Source: Pipra filicauda (lineage: Eukaryota > Chordata > Aves > Passeriformes > Pipridae). Taken from it: 64,000 bases of DNA. The notes under the pieces are model-generated. The model was not told the DNA's origin. It made no database searches and saw nothing but the letters and a program-made list of their open reading frames with translations. A program made the position numbers and the translations under genes. Shown piece after piece: positions 11,449-23,300 of this stretch; the first letter of the stretch is position 1, and every line of letters begins with the position of its first letter. The stretch is taken from contig NW_024104443.1 of the NCBI RefSeq assembly GCF_003945595.2, positions 1,736,001-1,800,000 of the forward strand, read 5' to 3'.

Positions 11449-12456
11449 TGTATTGGATTTACATGGCAAGGTTTTTGTAATGGGAAGGCTACAGGGGGTG
11501 GCTTCTGTGAGAAGCTGCCAGAAGATGCCAGAAACTGTCCAAGAGAGGCAGTGCCAGCTGGCTCCAGGACAGACCCACCACCAGCCAAGGCCGAGCCCAT
11601 CAGTAATAGTGGTGGCACCCCTGGGACAACAGATTTAAAGAAGGTGAAAAAGTTACTGCACAAGAGCAATTGCAGTCAGAGAGAGGAGTGAGAATATGTG
11701 AGAGACATCAGGGTCAGTGATGGAAAAGGGAGAGGAGGTGCTCCAAGTTCTGGAGCAGAGATTCCCCTGCAGCTCCTGGTGAAGACCATGGAGAGGCAGC
11801 TGTGCCCCTGCAGCCCAGGGAGGTCCATGGTGGAGCAGAGATCCACCTGCAGCCCATGGAGGGTGAGCAGTTGGATGCCCAAAGGAGGCTGTGAACCCAT
11901 GGGGAGGCTGCGCTGGTGCAGGCTTCTGGCAGGACCCGTGGTCCCATGGAGAAAGGGAGTCCACCCATGACTGGAGCAGCCTGTTCCTGAAGGACTGCAG
12001 CCATGGGAAGGATCCACATTGGAGGTTTGTGGAGGACTCCCACAGGAAGGACTCTACACTGGAGTAACGGAAGGAGTTCTCCCCCTGAGGAAGAAGGAGC
12101 AGCAGAGACAATGTGAAATGAAGCGACTGTAGTCTCCATTCCTGTTCTGCTGGGGGGGAGAAGGCAGAGAATTCAGGATTAAAGTTAAGCCTGAGAAGAA
12201 CTAAGGGGTAGGGTGAAGGTGGTTTTAAGATTTGTTTTTATCATTATCCTGCTACAGTTTGACTGATAATAAATCAAACTAATTTCCCCAACTTGAGTCT
12301 ATTTTGCCTGTGATAGTAACTCATGAGTGATCTCTCCTCATCCTTATATTGACCCCTGAGCCTCTCATTATACTTTCTCTCCCCTGTCCAGCTCAGAAAG
12401 GGAGTGACAGAGAAGCTTGGGTGGGCGCCTGGTGTTCAGCCAAGGCCCACCCGCCA
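11449..12456 (+). repeat. Solo ERV LTR (~1.0 kb) inserted in CR1
   Basis: It begins TGTATTGGATTT and ends CCCACCCGCCA, a TG...CA LTR that resembles a common avian ERV LTR family. An ATTTAA TATA-like box lies near 11632 and an AATAAA signal near 12269, so the R region would be about 600 nt, unusually long. That region holds imperfect repeats of a unit with CATGG...GGAGCAG. The flanks show only a degenerate duplication (GAAGGC left, GAAAGA right). No internal retroviral sequence adjoins it. Open frames within it are not genes. Confidence 0.82.
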
Positions 12457-12765
12457 GAAAGACCAGTGGTATCTTCGGCTGCATTAGCCAAAGCATTGCC
12501 AGCAGGTCAGTGAAGGTGATCCTTACCCTCTACTCGGCGCTGATGAGGCTGTGTGCAGTTCTGCGTTCCCCAATACAAGAGAGACATGAACATATTAGAG
12601 AGGTTCCAAGCAAGTGCCGTGAAGATGATGAAAACACTGGAGCATCTCTCCTATGAGGACAGGCTGAGAGAGCTGGGACTGTTCACACCAGAGAAGAGAA
12701 GACTCAGGGGGATCTCATAAAGGTATAGAAATACCTGAAGGGTGGGTGCAAAGAAAATGAAGCCA
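12457..12765 (+). repeat. CR1 ORF2 C-terminal fragment, right of the LTR insertion
   Basis: Continues the CR1 split by the LTR: GIFGCISQSIASRS, VILTLYSALMRL, then in shifted frames the CR1 blocks around LSYEDRLRELGLF and a (L)RGDLI-like stretch, ending near [12 protein letters not shown] sequence. It is heavily frameshifted and non-coding. Confidence 0.82.
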
Positions 12766-13070
12766 GGTGCAAACTTGTTCAGTATCTTTATCAGTGATCT
12801 GGACCAGGGAATCAAGTGCCCACTCAGCCAGTTTGCAGATGACACTGAGCTGGGTGGGAGTATTGATCTGCTGGAGGGCAGGAAGATCTGCAGAGGGATC
12901 TAAACAGGCGGGATTGATGGGCCGAGACCCACTGGATGAGGTTTAACAAGCCAAGTGCCTGGTCCTGCCTTTGGGTCATAACAATCCCAGGCAGTGGTAC
13001 AGTCTGGGGGAAGTGTCTGGAAAGTTGCCCAGCAGAAAAGGACCTCCAGTTGCCCACTGTAGTTGTTGGC
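12766..13070 (+). repeat. Second CR1 fragment, from the RT domain, abutting the first
   Basis: Sequence jumps from the end of CR1 ORF2 back to its RT domain: [13 protein letters not shown] and [11 protein letters not shown] at about 12780-12860, followed by decayed downstream blocks up to about 13070. The order is wrong for one element, so this is a second insertion or a recombinant. The junction lies at a TTGTTCAG string near 12776. Confidence 0.75.
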
Positions 13071-15679
13071 TGCCTTGTATTTTCCTCTGCATTTGTTCAG
13101 GAAGATGATGCCCTCACCCCTGCCCACCTCAGCAGAATATTAATTTTCCATCAGATTAACTGGTCAATGTGTCAGCAGGCAACAGCTGGTCACCTCTCAC
13201 AAAAGAAAAGGTGTAAGCATACAGCTGGGGCTGTAAAGGATCCCCTTGTTTTGGCAGCAATCCACACTAGATTTGGTAAAATATTAAAAATAATTACTTT
13301 TAATATTATATTTTAAAATTACATTTTAAAATTATATTTTAATATTTAAAATACTTTAAAAATGAAAGTGGTAAGTTTTAAAATATACTTTTACTCTTGG
13401 TTTAATTTATAAATTAATTTATATTTTGCAAATTCCTGTCTTCTGCTACCAAAACATTTTTCAGATATGAATACTCAAAGAAGGAAAATAAAAAAGAGAA
13501 ATATGATTGGTCTTAATGTTTTTATGAACCTTCTCCAAAATTTGTTCTGCTGAACATAAGTACAGTGTATATTTTAAAAAGAAATATTTCATGATAAGAA
13601 ACCTCTTGCCCGCTCTATCAGAGGAAGCACAGTATTTATACATTCAATAAAGAACTGTGACTTGAATTTTCCTGTATTATAGAAGTGAAACTCGATTCAT
13701 CCTAACAGGATTTATTCTTTGAATGCTTTCCCACATTCAACAATTAGACACTGTGTATTTTTTCCTGCTTAACTAAAAGTATAAAATGACAATTAATATT
13801 AAGTTCAACATAAAAGAATGGTTCATAAGGGCAACAGAATCCATGAAAAAAAGTTGAATGCCTGTATATCTGAACTTATTTTGAGAGATTTTGATGACTT
13901 GAAAAGCATTTTTATGAGTTTCCTACTGGGAAAGTACGTTCTACTTACTATCTTAAGACAGACTACCTGTACCAAGAAAAATTAGTAGAAGTCCTTCAAA
14001 TGCTCTGTCAATTCAGTAGATATGGTGAATTTTACCTACTAGACAGCACTTTTTTGTTGTTTTGGGTTTTTGGTTGGTTGGTTGGTTGGTTTGGTTTTTC
14101 GTTTGGGGGTTTTTGGTTGGTTTTTTTGTTTGTTTGTTTGTTTTGTTTTGTTTTGTTTTGTTTTTAATGAACTGAAGTTTTATACAGAGAAAATAGAAGG
14201 AAGAAGGAGAAATAGAAGATGAAGAACTGTCATTCATGCTCAGCATCTCCCTTTTGGAGATCAACATAGTCACAATCCAACTTGCACATTCCTAGCTGCT
14301 ATAAAGAGAAATCATAAACTCTATCATCCCAAGCCATAAGCAAACCCTGTTCACTAAACAATACAGGAAATTTCAATTGCACGTAGTAGGCAACTCATAC
14401 AGCACTAGCAGTCATGGAAATCACAAAAAAAGAAAGTAAGGAAACAGGTTAATGTTTATGCAAAATAAAAACAGGGACATTATTTCCAGGAGGATTGAGA
14501 AAAGGAGTTTATTGTCCTCTCCTAACTTATAGAATATATAGAAATTAAAACCACCCTTAGATTTTTTTTGTGAGTATCATAAAATGCATGAGAAAAGACA
14601 GAAGAACCAAGGCAAGCCAAAAAACCCTCACAACTCAAAGTGTCAAGGTTGCTGTCACCCCAGGCTCTAAGCTCTACAGACAGCTGCCATACTCAGCATT
14701 TCCAAGATGATTGAAAGGGGCAAACTTAAAAGTTTAAGCAGACTTGAGTTTGTCAGATCAGCTTTTGGAATTGTTAATTTTCTAACACTGAGTGAAAACA
14801 GAAGAAAATGTGTAGGGAAAAAAAAAAGATGCAAAAAAGATTTAACTGCTACTTTACAATGTAATTAAACTTACTAAGCAGCCCTTGCTTATATAGTTCA
14901 AGACAAGATTTTTCCTCATTTTCTCCATCGCTGTACTGTTAACTATTAGGTATAAACTTGTTTAAGAATGAGGAATTGTACTTTTTTTTATTGAACGGAA
15001 ATATGTAAGCAAACCACCAAAAACTTCCTTTCCTGCTCATAGTAATACAAATGTTCTTGCATTAGTAAAATATCAGGAGACCTCAAGCAGAAATTTACTT
15101 TTACAACCTGAAACAAATGCATAAAACTGCTTGAAACACTCCCTATTAAAACAGTATCATACAAAACCTCCTCTTCTTCTTTTGGGAGTCACAGACATTT
15201 TTTCTGAAGTCTGAAGACACAACAGCATATATTAGTTTTTTAATAGCATTTGGAAAGCATTTTATTCACAATAAATCACCTTCTAATCCTTCTGCTTTGA
15301 CCAGGTATCAAAACAGGCAAAATTTCCTTGTCAGGGAAGATCAACACTTTTTACAGAAAGACAACATCTTAGCAAACTGCTAATTTCATAGAATGAAAAA
15401 AATTAATGAGCTGGATGGTACTAATTACTTGCTTAAAAGGCAAAAAGCATAAGAAGCCCCTGCTTTCATTTAACATCCAGATCACTATCATTAGCACAAT
15501 ATAATAAGAATAAAAGTCCACTGAAGTGCCCTTTGCTTTCCCTCTGTTATGCAAAAATAGAAAATATTAAAGGAAAAATGTTTGACGGAGTTAATTTCAA
15601 ATACTTAAGTTCAATTACACACTACATATGAACTATGAATTAAATTCATTGCATGTCCCTTCACTAAGGTCATCAAATC
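13071..15679 (-). other. PAM: PAM intron 1 segment; AT-rich, no gene seen
   Basis: 13275-13425 is a very AT-rich stretch of repeated TTTTAAAATTA-like words, perhaps a decayed low-complexity repeat. The rest is ordinary intron apart from the simple repeat at 14050-14165. Confidence 0.6.
14050..14165. repeat. Compound simple repeat (GGTT)n / (GTTT)n / (GTTTT)n
   Basis: About 115 bp made almost wholly of T and G in runs of TTGG, TTTG and TTTTG units. It is low complexity; the minus-strand open frame over it is an artefact of composition. Confidence 0.9.
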
Positions 15680-16313
15680 AGGGTGGGGTAAGCTGCGGGG
15701 GGGAGGGGCTTCTGTGAGAAGACACCAGAAGGTGCCCCCATGTCAGACAAGCCAGTTCCACCCAGCCCCAAGATGGACCTGCTGCTGCCCAAAACTGAGC
15801 CTGTCAGCCAACACCGGTGTGCCTCTGCTATAACATATTTAAGAAAAGGTAAAAAACACTGCACAGCAGCTGAGAGAGGGGTGAGAATAACTGAGAGAAA
15901 CAACTCTGCAGACACGAGGGTCAAAGAGGAAGGAGGTGCATGAAGTGCTTCAGGTGCTAGAGATGAAGTTCCCCTGCAGCCCGTGGTGCACACCATGGTG
16001 AGGCAGCTGTGCCCCTACAGCCCATGGACGTCCACGGTGGAGCAGAAGCGCATCTGCAGACCACGGAGTGCACCATGCTGGAGCAGGTGGACGTACCCTG
16101 AAGAAAGCTGTAGTTCCAGAAAAGGAGAGAAGCTCACGGAGGACTGTCTCCCATGGGAGAGACCCCACAGTGGAGCAGGAAGAAAGCATTATGAACTGCA
16201 CAGATCAGGGGGATGAGACAGAAGAGTTGAGAGTGAAGTTGAGCCTGGGGGAAGTTGGTTGTAGATGTGTTATTTCTCATTATCCTACTCTGTTTAACTG
16301 GCAATAAATCATA
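15680..16313 (+). repeat. Second, partial copy of the 11.4-kb LTR family
   Basis: Shares the order of blocks seen in the LTR at 11449: GGCTTCTGTGAGAAG, a TATA-like ATATTTAAGAAAAGG near 15835, GAGAGAGGGGTGAGAATA, the CATGG...GGAGCAG repeat region, and AATAAATCA near 16305. It has fewer repeat units than the first copy. The left terminus is decayed and the right side stops where an antisense CR1 begins, before the LTR's end. Confidence 0.8.
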
Positions 16314-17250
16314 TAATAGAATATCCTGAGCTGGACAGGGACCCACAAGGATCACCAAAGTTCAACTCCTGGCCCTGTACAGGACTGCCCCAAGAATCAC
16401 ACCATGTGCCTAAGAGAGTTGTCCAAATGCTTCTTGAACTCTGTCAGCCTTGGTGCTGTGACCACTTCCCTGGAGAGCCTGTTCCAGTGCCCAAACGCCC
16501 TCTGGTGAAGAACCTTTTCCTAATATCTAACCTAAACCTCCCCCTGACACAGCTTCAGGCCATTCCCTCAGGTCACTGGTCACCATTGCTTACTAATAGC
16601 TTTATATCCTTCTTATATTGTGTGGTACCTAAAACTACACACAGGGCTCGAGGAGAGGCCATCCTAGTGCAGAGCAAAGCGGTACAGTCTCCTTCCTTGC
16701 CCGGCTGGCAATGCTTTGCCTCAGGACATGGCTGGCCCTCCTGGCTGTCACTGCTGATTCACATCTAACTTGGCATTGACCAGGACCCCCAGGTCCCTTT
16801 CCACAGCACTGCTTTCCAGCACTTCATCCCCAGTCTGTACACCCAGGGTTTCCTCTATCTCAGGTAGCAGAATCCAGAACTTTCCCTTGTTGAACTTAGT
16901 GATTGCCCAACCCTCTCACTTGTTCAGGTCTCTCTGCATAGAGAGATTCCTTGTCTTCAAGGGAGTCAACAGCTCCTCTCAACTCAGTATCATCAGCAAA
17001 CTTACTTAGTGTACCTTCAAGTCCTCTATCCAAGTCATTAATGAAGATTTTGAAAAGCACTGGCTGTAAAATGGAGCCCTGAGGAACCCTAACTAATGAC
17101 AGGTGGCGAGCCTGATGTCACCCCACTCACTATAACACTTTGTGCCCAACCTGTGAGCCAACTGCTCACCTATCACATGATGGATATATTTATCCAGTGA
17201 TCAAGGGGCTTGGTGGACATGGTGTCTAGCCAAGGTCAATGCAACACATA
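16314..17250 (-). repeat. CR1 LINE, antisense, 3' end to RT domain
   Basis: The 3' end lies at 16314 with the antisense CR1 tail (TAGAATATCCTGAG). Reading rightwards come the reversed 3' UTR, the C-terminal ORF2 blocks and the RT domain. Antisense of the FADD region is near 16985-17010, and decayed sequence near motif A reaches about 17250. It is about 0.93 kb and 5' truncated. Open frames here are shadows. Confidence 0.85.
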
Positions 17251-18799
17251 TGGCTATTAGTCTGTTTTAAACTGGTTCATTCTAACCAAAATCCATCAGG
17301 GTGTGACTAGGTGAGCAGCTGAAATCAGAGAGCACAGACAACAGGTGATGGAGCACAGCTGTTGCTCAGACTACCTGTGACTACAGCCGTATTACACCAC
17401 TGCGGAACCCTGCAGGTTGCTCACTGTCATCAAATAGGACATTCCTTTCTCTCCTCTCTTCCTCTTTCTGCCCACTGCAGAGACAGGCTGGCTTTTCTGT
17501 CAGATTACTGAGTTGGAGTGGTTCCTAAAGGTACTAGATGAACATGAGCACTGGAAAAAGGAAAGAAACACCACTGTGTAGCTAGGAGCCAGGACAGCAA
17601 CAAGGATGGGAAACACTTCTAATGTTAGAAAACTACCATCTCTCCTTGGCCGTGCAACTGTAATGCACCTTTGTGCCTGTTGTTCTACAAATGGTGTTTG
17701 CTTGTTCTATACACGATCTTTATGAGTACACTGCAATGATTACTTCCACAGTTCCTATTCGCTCAACAGGACACTGGAATGACCTGCCAATGTAAATACT
17801 ATCCAAGGCAACCCCCCACACGCACCCTCTGAAAAAACCCACCTAAATAAACCTTACTAAGTAATGAAAGGTATGGCTACTAGAAAGAAAAATGAAGAAC
17901 TTTTTTTCCCCCCCTTGAATTGTATGCCTCTTAAAAGCCATTCCAGGTAAAAACATGGAATATCTTCCCATATATCCGGCCTAAGCGATGTACTTAAATT
18001 GATATTTACAACATCATATCTCTATAAAAATCACAAGCAACTTCAATTAATGAAAATAATTCAACAGAAGTTTGTTAGAGTTCATTATAAAAGTGATGCC
18101 CTGGTCTTTCTTTTTTCAAAATGGCTCAGATAACAACTTGAAAACCAACTCAATTAATGTAATTTAGTGTTCATTAGCAATTGAGCAACATAAGATCCAT
18201 ACTAAAAGCAGATAAATGAATTCTCAATTATTATAGCCCTTTTTATGACAAACTTTTATCTAGTTAAATACATTTTCAAAATCAGTATCCATGAAAGTAA
18301 AAGAAAGAATTCTGTAAACATCAAAATAACACTAGAAATGCAGCACCTCTAGAGACACAAATTTTCAGTATCACAAAATGTAATAATGCTAACACTCAGG
18401 TAACTGAACACAACCAAACAGATGAGTATTTCAGCAGAACAGGTCTTAATTCTATGTGGAATTTTCAGAAAGTAAATAGGTAAGTACAACACAATTACCT
18501 GCGATTACACTGGCACTAGGTTTTTCTCTGAAGTGTCTGTATGTAGATGGAGTAGAGCAATAGTATATACTAGGATATAGAAGGATAACCAAGAAGCAGC
18601 CCAAATTTCTTTGCTAGAAGGCTCCATTACACATGGGAAAATAAGAGTAGTTCACAAGAGAAAATTGAAGAAAAACTAAGAACACTGGGAAGTGAAGAGT
18701 AAAGGAAAGAAAAACAGAAACCAAAACCAATGCAAGAAAGAAATGCTGAGAACATACTCTATGACTTAGCAGAAAATGTGCAACTCCATGGCAAAGTCA
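17251..18799 (-). other. PAM: PAM intron 1 segment; nothing recognised
   Basis: 17250-17560 is less AT-rich and could be an old repeat I cannot name. The rest is AT-rich intron. Confidence 0.5.
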
Positions 18800-20216
18800 G
18801 TAGAAAAGACTCCATGCCAGAGCAGGTGAACATGCTCTAAAGGAAGGTTCAGCCTATGGAGACCCCAGACCAGAGCTGGCTCCTGGCAGGAGCTGTGCCC
18901 TGTGAGAGGTACCCATTGTTACTCAGTCCCTCAGCCAAACGAGGAGTTGTTCAGTAGAGGTTCCAGAGGAGATAAAGGTCTGAGCCACTAATGGGCCAAG
19001 GACTCTTCTAGTTTTATCTGTTCTCTGAAAACTCACACAGGAGCAGAGTGACCCAGTGAGCATCCATGCTCATGAGCTCGGAACACCAATAATGCAATTA
19101 ACACATGAATAGCGAGTGGCTTTTCCAAGACTCATTTGTCAAGGAACAAAGAAAATTATGGGCACAAGGAGTCAGTCTCAAGAATACTTTTCCCATTGTA
19201 AGCAACCTGATTATGAGTAAACCACTTAATCCATAAATACGACAGCCTAAGTATGCCGCCTTTGAGCTCTCTCTGCTAGGCAGTGTGGCTCCATAGGGGT
19301 TATCTCCCCTGGAGCTGGGCCACCTCTCAAGGTAAAAAGAGAGACATTTTTACCAAAGGTAGGTCTTTGTTAAGTGACTGATACTGCACATAGCCTTGTA
19401 GATGATAGCTTTGATTTGTGTCTTGGTAACTTTGAATCACTGTTCCAATGACTGTGCCATACAATAATAAGAGTGAACTTTGCCATCCAACTGTAAGTCA
19501 CAGTTTTACAACATCTTATTAATACCACTTTTGCTAAAACCTTTGACAGGGGTTCATAAAGTGAAATCAACCATTCACAACACTCATAGAGGAGCAGGTT
19601 TTCAGGAAGGACCTGTGGCCCTGCAGGAGACTCACACTAGAGCATTTTGATCTGGAAGAACTGTACCCTGTGGAGAGGACTCACATTCTATCAGTTCTTG
19701 ATAGATATATCAGTTCTATATCCCACAGTAGAGACCCCAAATGGAAGAAGGGCAAGGGGAGGAGTTCAACGTTAAACCCTAGGGGCTGGTCCAAAGGGTG
19801 GAGATTGCTAATGGAAACACCTTTAAACTGTTGTAACCCATGAATTGAGTTGTATGTTATAGGAAGTGCTACGGCACAGAAATTCCCTGAATCAGCAGCA
19901 GACAAGCTTCACACGAGGCAGTGCAAGTGCAGCTGTGACCTGACCTGAGCTGGCTTTGGTGCCCAGTTAACTCCACACGACATACCACCTCTCCTGTTCA
20001 GAGTGACCACCACAACAAATGGAGCCCAAAGTCATGGACTGAAAGAACTTGGGACATTTATGGGTATTTTACAGGGGTAAAATAAATTGGTCCATAGATT
20101 AGGGATCTGTGAGTATATCAAAACACAGGAAGTGGTGTGTGTGTGGATAACGAGGATATAATGGATAACATAAGACCTGAGCACGATATATACAGTATGG
20201 AATTGAGGGGGGAGAG
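18800..20216 (+). repeat. ERV-derived sequence upstream of the 20.2-kb LTR
   Basis: Pieces at 18810-18960 and 19570-19760 resemble the GGAGCAG-containing repeat region of the LTR at 11449 (for example GGCAGGAGCTGTG and GGAAGGACCTGTGGCC). From 19790 to 20216 the sequence has no coding potential but ends in a purine run (GAGGGGGGAGAGG) directly before an LTR start. That is where a retroviral polypurine tract sits, so this is probably the remnant internal part of a non-autonomous ERV. The left limit and the 18960-19570 middle are uncertain. Confidence 0.5.
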
Positions 20217-20759
20217 GTGTGTGTACTGATTTTGGCTGGAATAGAGTTAATTTTCTTCAAAGTAGCTTATATGCTTTAAAAGAGCTATGCTTTGGATTTG
20301 TGACCAAAACAGTATTGAAAACACATGGATGTTTCAGCTATTGCTCAGCAGTGGTTACACAGAGCCAAGGCATTGCATTCCCTGCTTCTCACATCACCCC
20401 ACCAGCAAGGAGGCTGGGAGGGGACACAGGACAGCTGACCCTGACTGATCAAAGGGATATTCCATATCACATAAGGAAGGACTGGGGGACACCTGGAGTG
20501 ATGGCATTTGTCTTCCCAAGAAACCATCACCTGTGAGCCCTGCTTTTTGCAGGTGACTGAACACCTGCCAATGGAAAGGCAGAAATAATTTCCTTATTTT
20601 GCTTTGCTTGTGCATGCAGGTTTTGCTGTCCCTATTAAACTGTCTTTATCTCAGCCTATGAGTTTTCTAATTTTCTTATGACTGTCTTCCCTGACCAACT
20701 GTGGGGTGGTGAGACAGGGTCTGTGTGGTGCTGAGGTGACCATCAGCACGTAAAACCAT
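20217..20759 (+). repeat. ERV LTR of a second family (3' LTR or solo)
   Basis: Starts TGTGTACTGATTTTGGCTGG and runs through AGAGTTAATTTTCTTC, AAAGGGATATTCCATA, GGCATTTGTCTTCCCAAG and CTATTAAACTGTCTTTATC to GTGTGGTGCTGAGGTGACC. This block order matches a common avian ERV LTR as I remember it. A polypurine run sits immediately upstream, which supports its being a 3' LTR. I found no matching 5' LTR in the window. Confidence 0.78.
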
Positions 20760-23171
20760 AGCTTTGTTATATCTGTTATCTCTCTAACACAAAATAACCC
20801 AAAAGAGAAATAAGCATGTGTTCGAAAAAAAATAATCAGCATTAGTATCTAAACTACTCTGGATATGTTCCCTGCCCTACCTCAAGTCCCAGGCTCCTGA
20901 TAAAATTTCCTCATAGAAATGTCATATTCCTGGTTCCTAGAATATGAAGGGAAATTCTCGAGTTTGTTCATTTCCAGAGCAGAACAAATCAAGTGTTCTT
21001 CTCCAGAAAATGCTATTCAGCTATACATCAGTAGGACCAGGAAGATGATTAATGAAAAATAACAGGATCCCCCCCAACATGTAAATTTTAGACTCTATCC
21101 CTAAATAAATGGTGTTACTGCCAATGATATAATATATACTTCTTATAGGGGGAAAAGGGTATGCAATTGGATCTATGCAAGGTTAGGCAAGACAGCTTAC
21201 TCCTTCTGGATACTGGAATTAAGAAAAAAAAAGTTTTAAATTGTATTTATATAGAATTACTTGTTTTCAAAATGTAATTCATTCAAATGATGTTTAACCT
21301 CTTTTCCCACAAACTGCAGGGGCAGGAAAAACTTTAAATCTAAGACTTTCCAGTAACTGTTCTCTGTTTTGTCTTATGCAACAGCAATGTTTAACTTATG
21401 AGGAAGGATATCTTTACTTCACATTTCTTTTACTTCCCTTAATTGTTCAGTCAAAAGTGTGTCTGAGAGACATGGAAGGTGTATGTAAAATCTGCAGTAC
21501 TTTCTTCCACTGCATAGGAAAACTATTACAGCAATAAAACTATTTAAACAATCAGTTATTACATACCTGTGAGATCAATGGCACGTTCAATTTTAAAAGC
21601 TTACTGACATACCGGTAACGTTAGGTTTTATTCATTCTGAAAATCTTGGCTGTCATTAAAAAAAAATAGTTGAAGTTTTGTCGACAGCCATGACTCACAC
21701 CCATTTTCTCTCTCCCAGAGCCTATTCAGGAATTTCAAAGATTACAAGTTACCTTAGCTAAAGCAAATATATTATTGTAAGCATCACTCACAGCACACAG
21801 TTTAAAAGGAGAGCTATCCTTGAATGAAATGAACACAAATCAGATATTTTTAAACACAAAAGAAGGAAAGAGAGGCTAGTAGTGAAGTAAACCATTCAGG
21901 TTACAAGAGGAGGTCCTTCCAAGTGTTGACATTAAAGATATACTTTGTCTTTTAAAGATCTGACACTGATTAGACAAAAAAACTGTGGAAGTTTTCTGTA
22001 AGAAAATACTTCAAACTTTAAAACTGTACTAGTTTCCTTATTGAAAAAATAGAGAAAAGATTTGTATAACAAATGTGTTGATACACACATTCATTCATTT
22101 AAATTACAAATCATAAAAAATTATCACGACTATCTAATTTCCAACACTAATGGATAAATATTAAGAAACAAGACCTTGCTGTGTGACAGACAACTGCACA
22201 CAGACAACTGTACACTTTTGACAGTACAGAATTGCAGTAAGCAGGGAGAACAAAAAAAAAAATGATTTGCAAGGTCATCTGTTCTCATCTTTCGCACACC
22301 CATACATTTCACCCACACCTTTTACAAAAGTATCCCCTACATCTTAGTTGGGAGATATATATATATATTTGGTTTATTTGCAATTTTTTTGAAGTTTATG
22401 TCTGGTAAGGGTCTTTTGGGTTTTAAGCAGAATCTCGCACAGAATGTATGAGAACCATAACACAAGAGGCAGTGGCAATATCTTTGCTCGATACAGGTTG
22501 ACTACTGTTCTCCACAAAAGTCTAACAGATGTGGGTATAAAATTAGTCACCACAGTGCTCTTTCTATATCACTTTACAAAGTTCTCAAGCTTTACATTTT
22601 CTGACTCCTGCATGACAGCTGTGATTTGAGGATGAGGAAGAATAAGAATAAGACTTAGTTGTCCTTTGCCTATTTCAACAAATTAGCTGAAAAGCATTTC
22701 TGGAATACAGAGTCTGGATAGAATCTAAGAAGTCTGGTTTAAGCCCTTCTGAGCCTGAGTATCAGAAAGTCAAAAAATTTAAGCTCTTCATTTTACTACA
22801 TGTTGCTTTGCTGCAGACATTTGGCAAGAGACACTGGAACATGGTAGGACCTAATCTGGATATTTTAGATTTCAAAGTATGTTTTCCAATGTATTTTAAG
22901 AGCAGTATTCTTCAAAAGTTCTTAGAATTCGCATGAAATATGAATGCTCACTAAAAATTAAAATATATTTAAGAAATCTCCCTTAGGAAACAGAAAAAAC
23001 TTGATTACTTTTCTTAACCTGAGTATTTGTGAATCCCACTGACCTCTAGACTCTTGAATTCCACTACAAGAATAGAAATGGATTATAACTAAAGAGCTGC
23101 AATGAAATATCTGCAATTTTGTTGTGGTTTAATCCCAGCTGGCAAAGGACTTGGTTCTTTGACTCAGTATT
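20760..23171 (-). other. PAM: PAM intron 1 segment; no gene seen
   Basis: AT-rich sequence with a short (TA)n run near 22355-22370. GTTGTGGTTTAATCCC at about 23120 resembles the reversed end of an avian LTR but is too short to call. Confidence 0.55.
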
Positions 23172-23300
23172 ATCTTATTGCAACCGGTCATGCCTATCTC
23201 GTATTGGCCTTTTCAGCCACCAACGCACTTGCAACAAATGTGGGTAGAGCCCTTCCCAAATCTTCGTTCGCGAAGCCCAGCCATGATGATGATCTTATTG
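23172..23300 (+). repeat. 3'-terminal fragment of the same RTE family
   Basis: About 130 bp matches the 3' end of the element at window positions 1-110 but on the opposite strand. Shared runs are CCTTTTCAGCCACCA, CTTGCAACAAA, TGGGTAGAGCCCTTCCC and AAATCTTC, then CCCAGCC and an ATGATGATGA tail. The TAG stop of the RTE ORF is in the same place. The two copies differ at scattered sites, so they are separate insertions. It is extremely 5' truncated, or possibly the tail of an RTE-mobilised SINE. Confidence 0.85.

Noticed and set aside
11293..12139. Several 90-150-codon frames between 11.3 and 12.1 kb
   Set aside because: They lie inside an LTR whose GC-rich tandem units lack stops; no protein motif is present.
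17190..17250. Possible return of the 15.7-kb LTR right of the antisense CR1
   Set aside because: The words GTGTCTAGCCAAGGTCAA look like an avian LTR end, but they also fit antisense CR1 near RT motif A, which is continuous with the sequence to the left. CR1 is the simpler reading.
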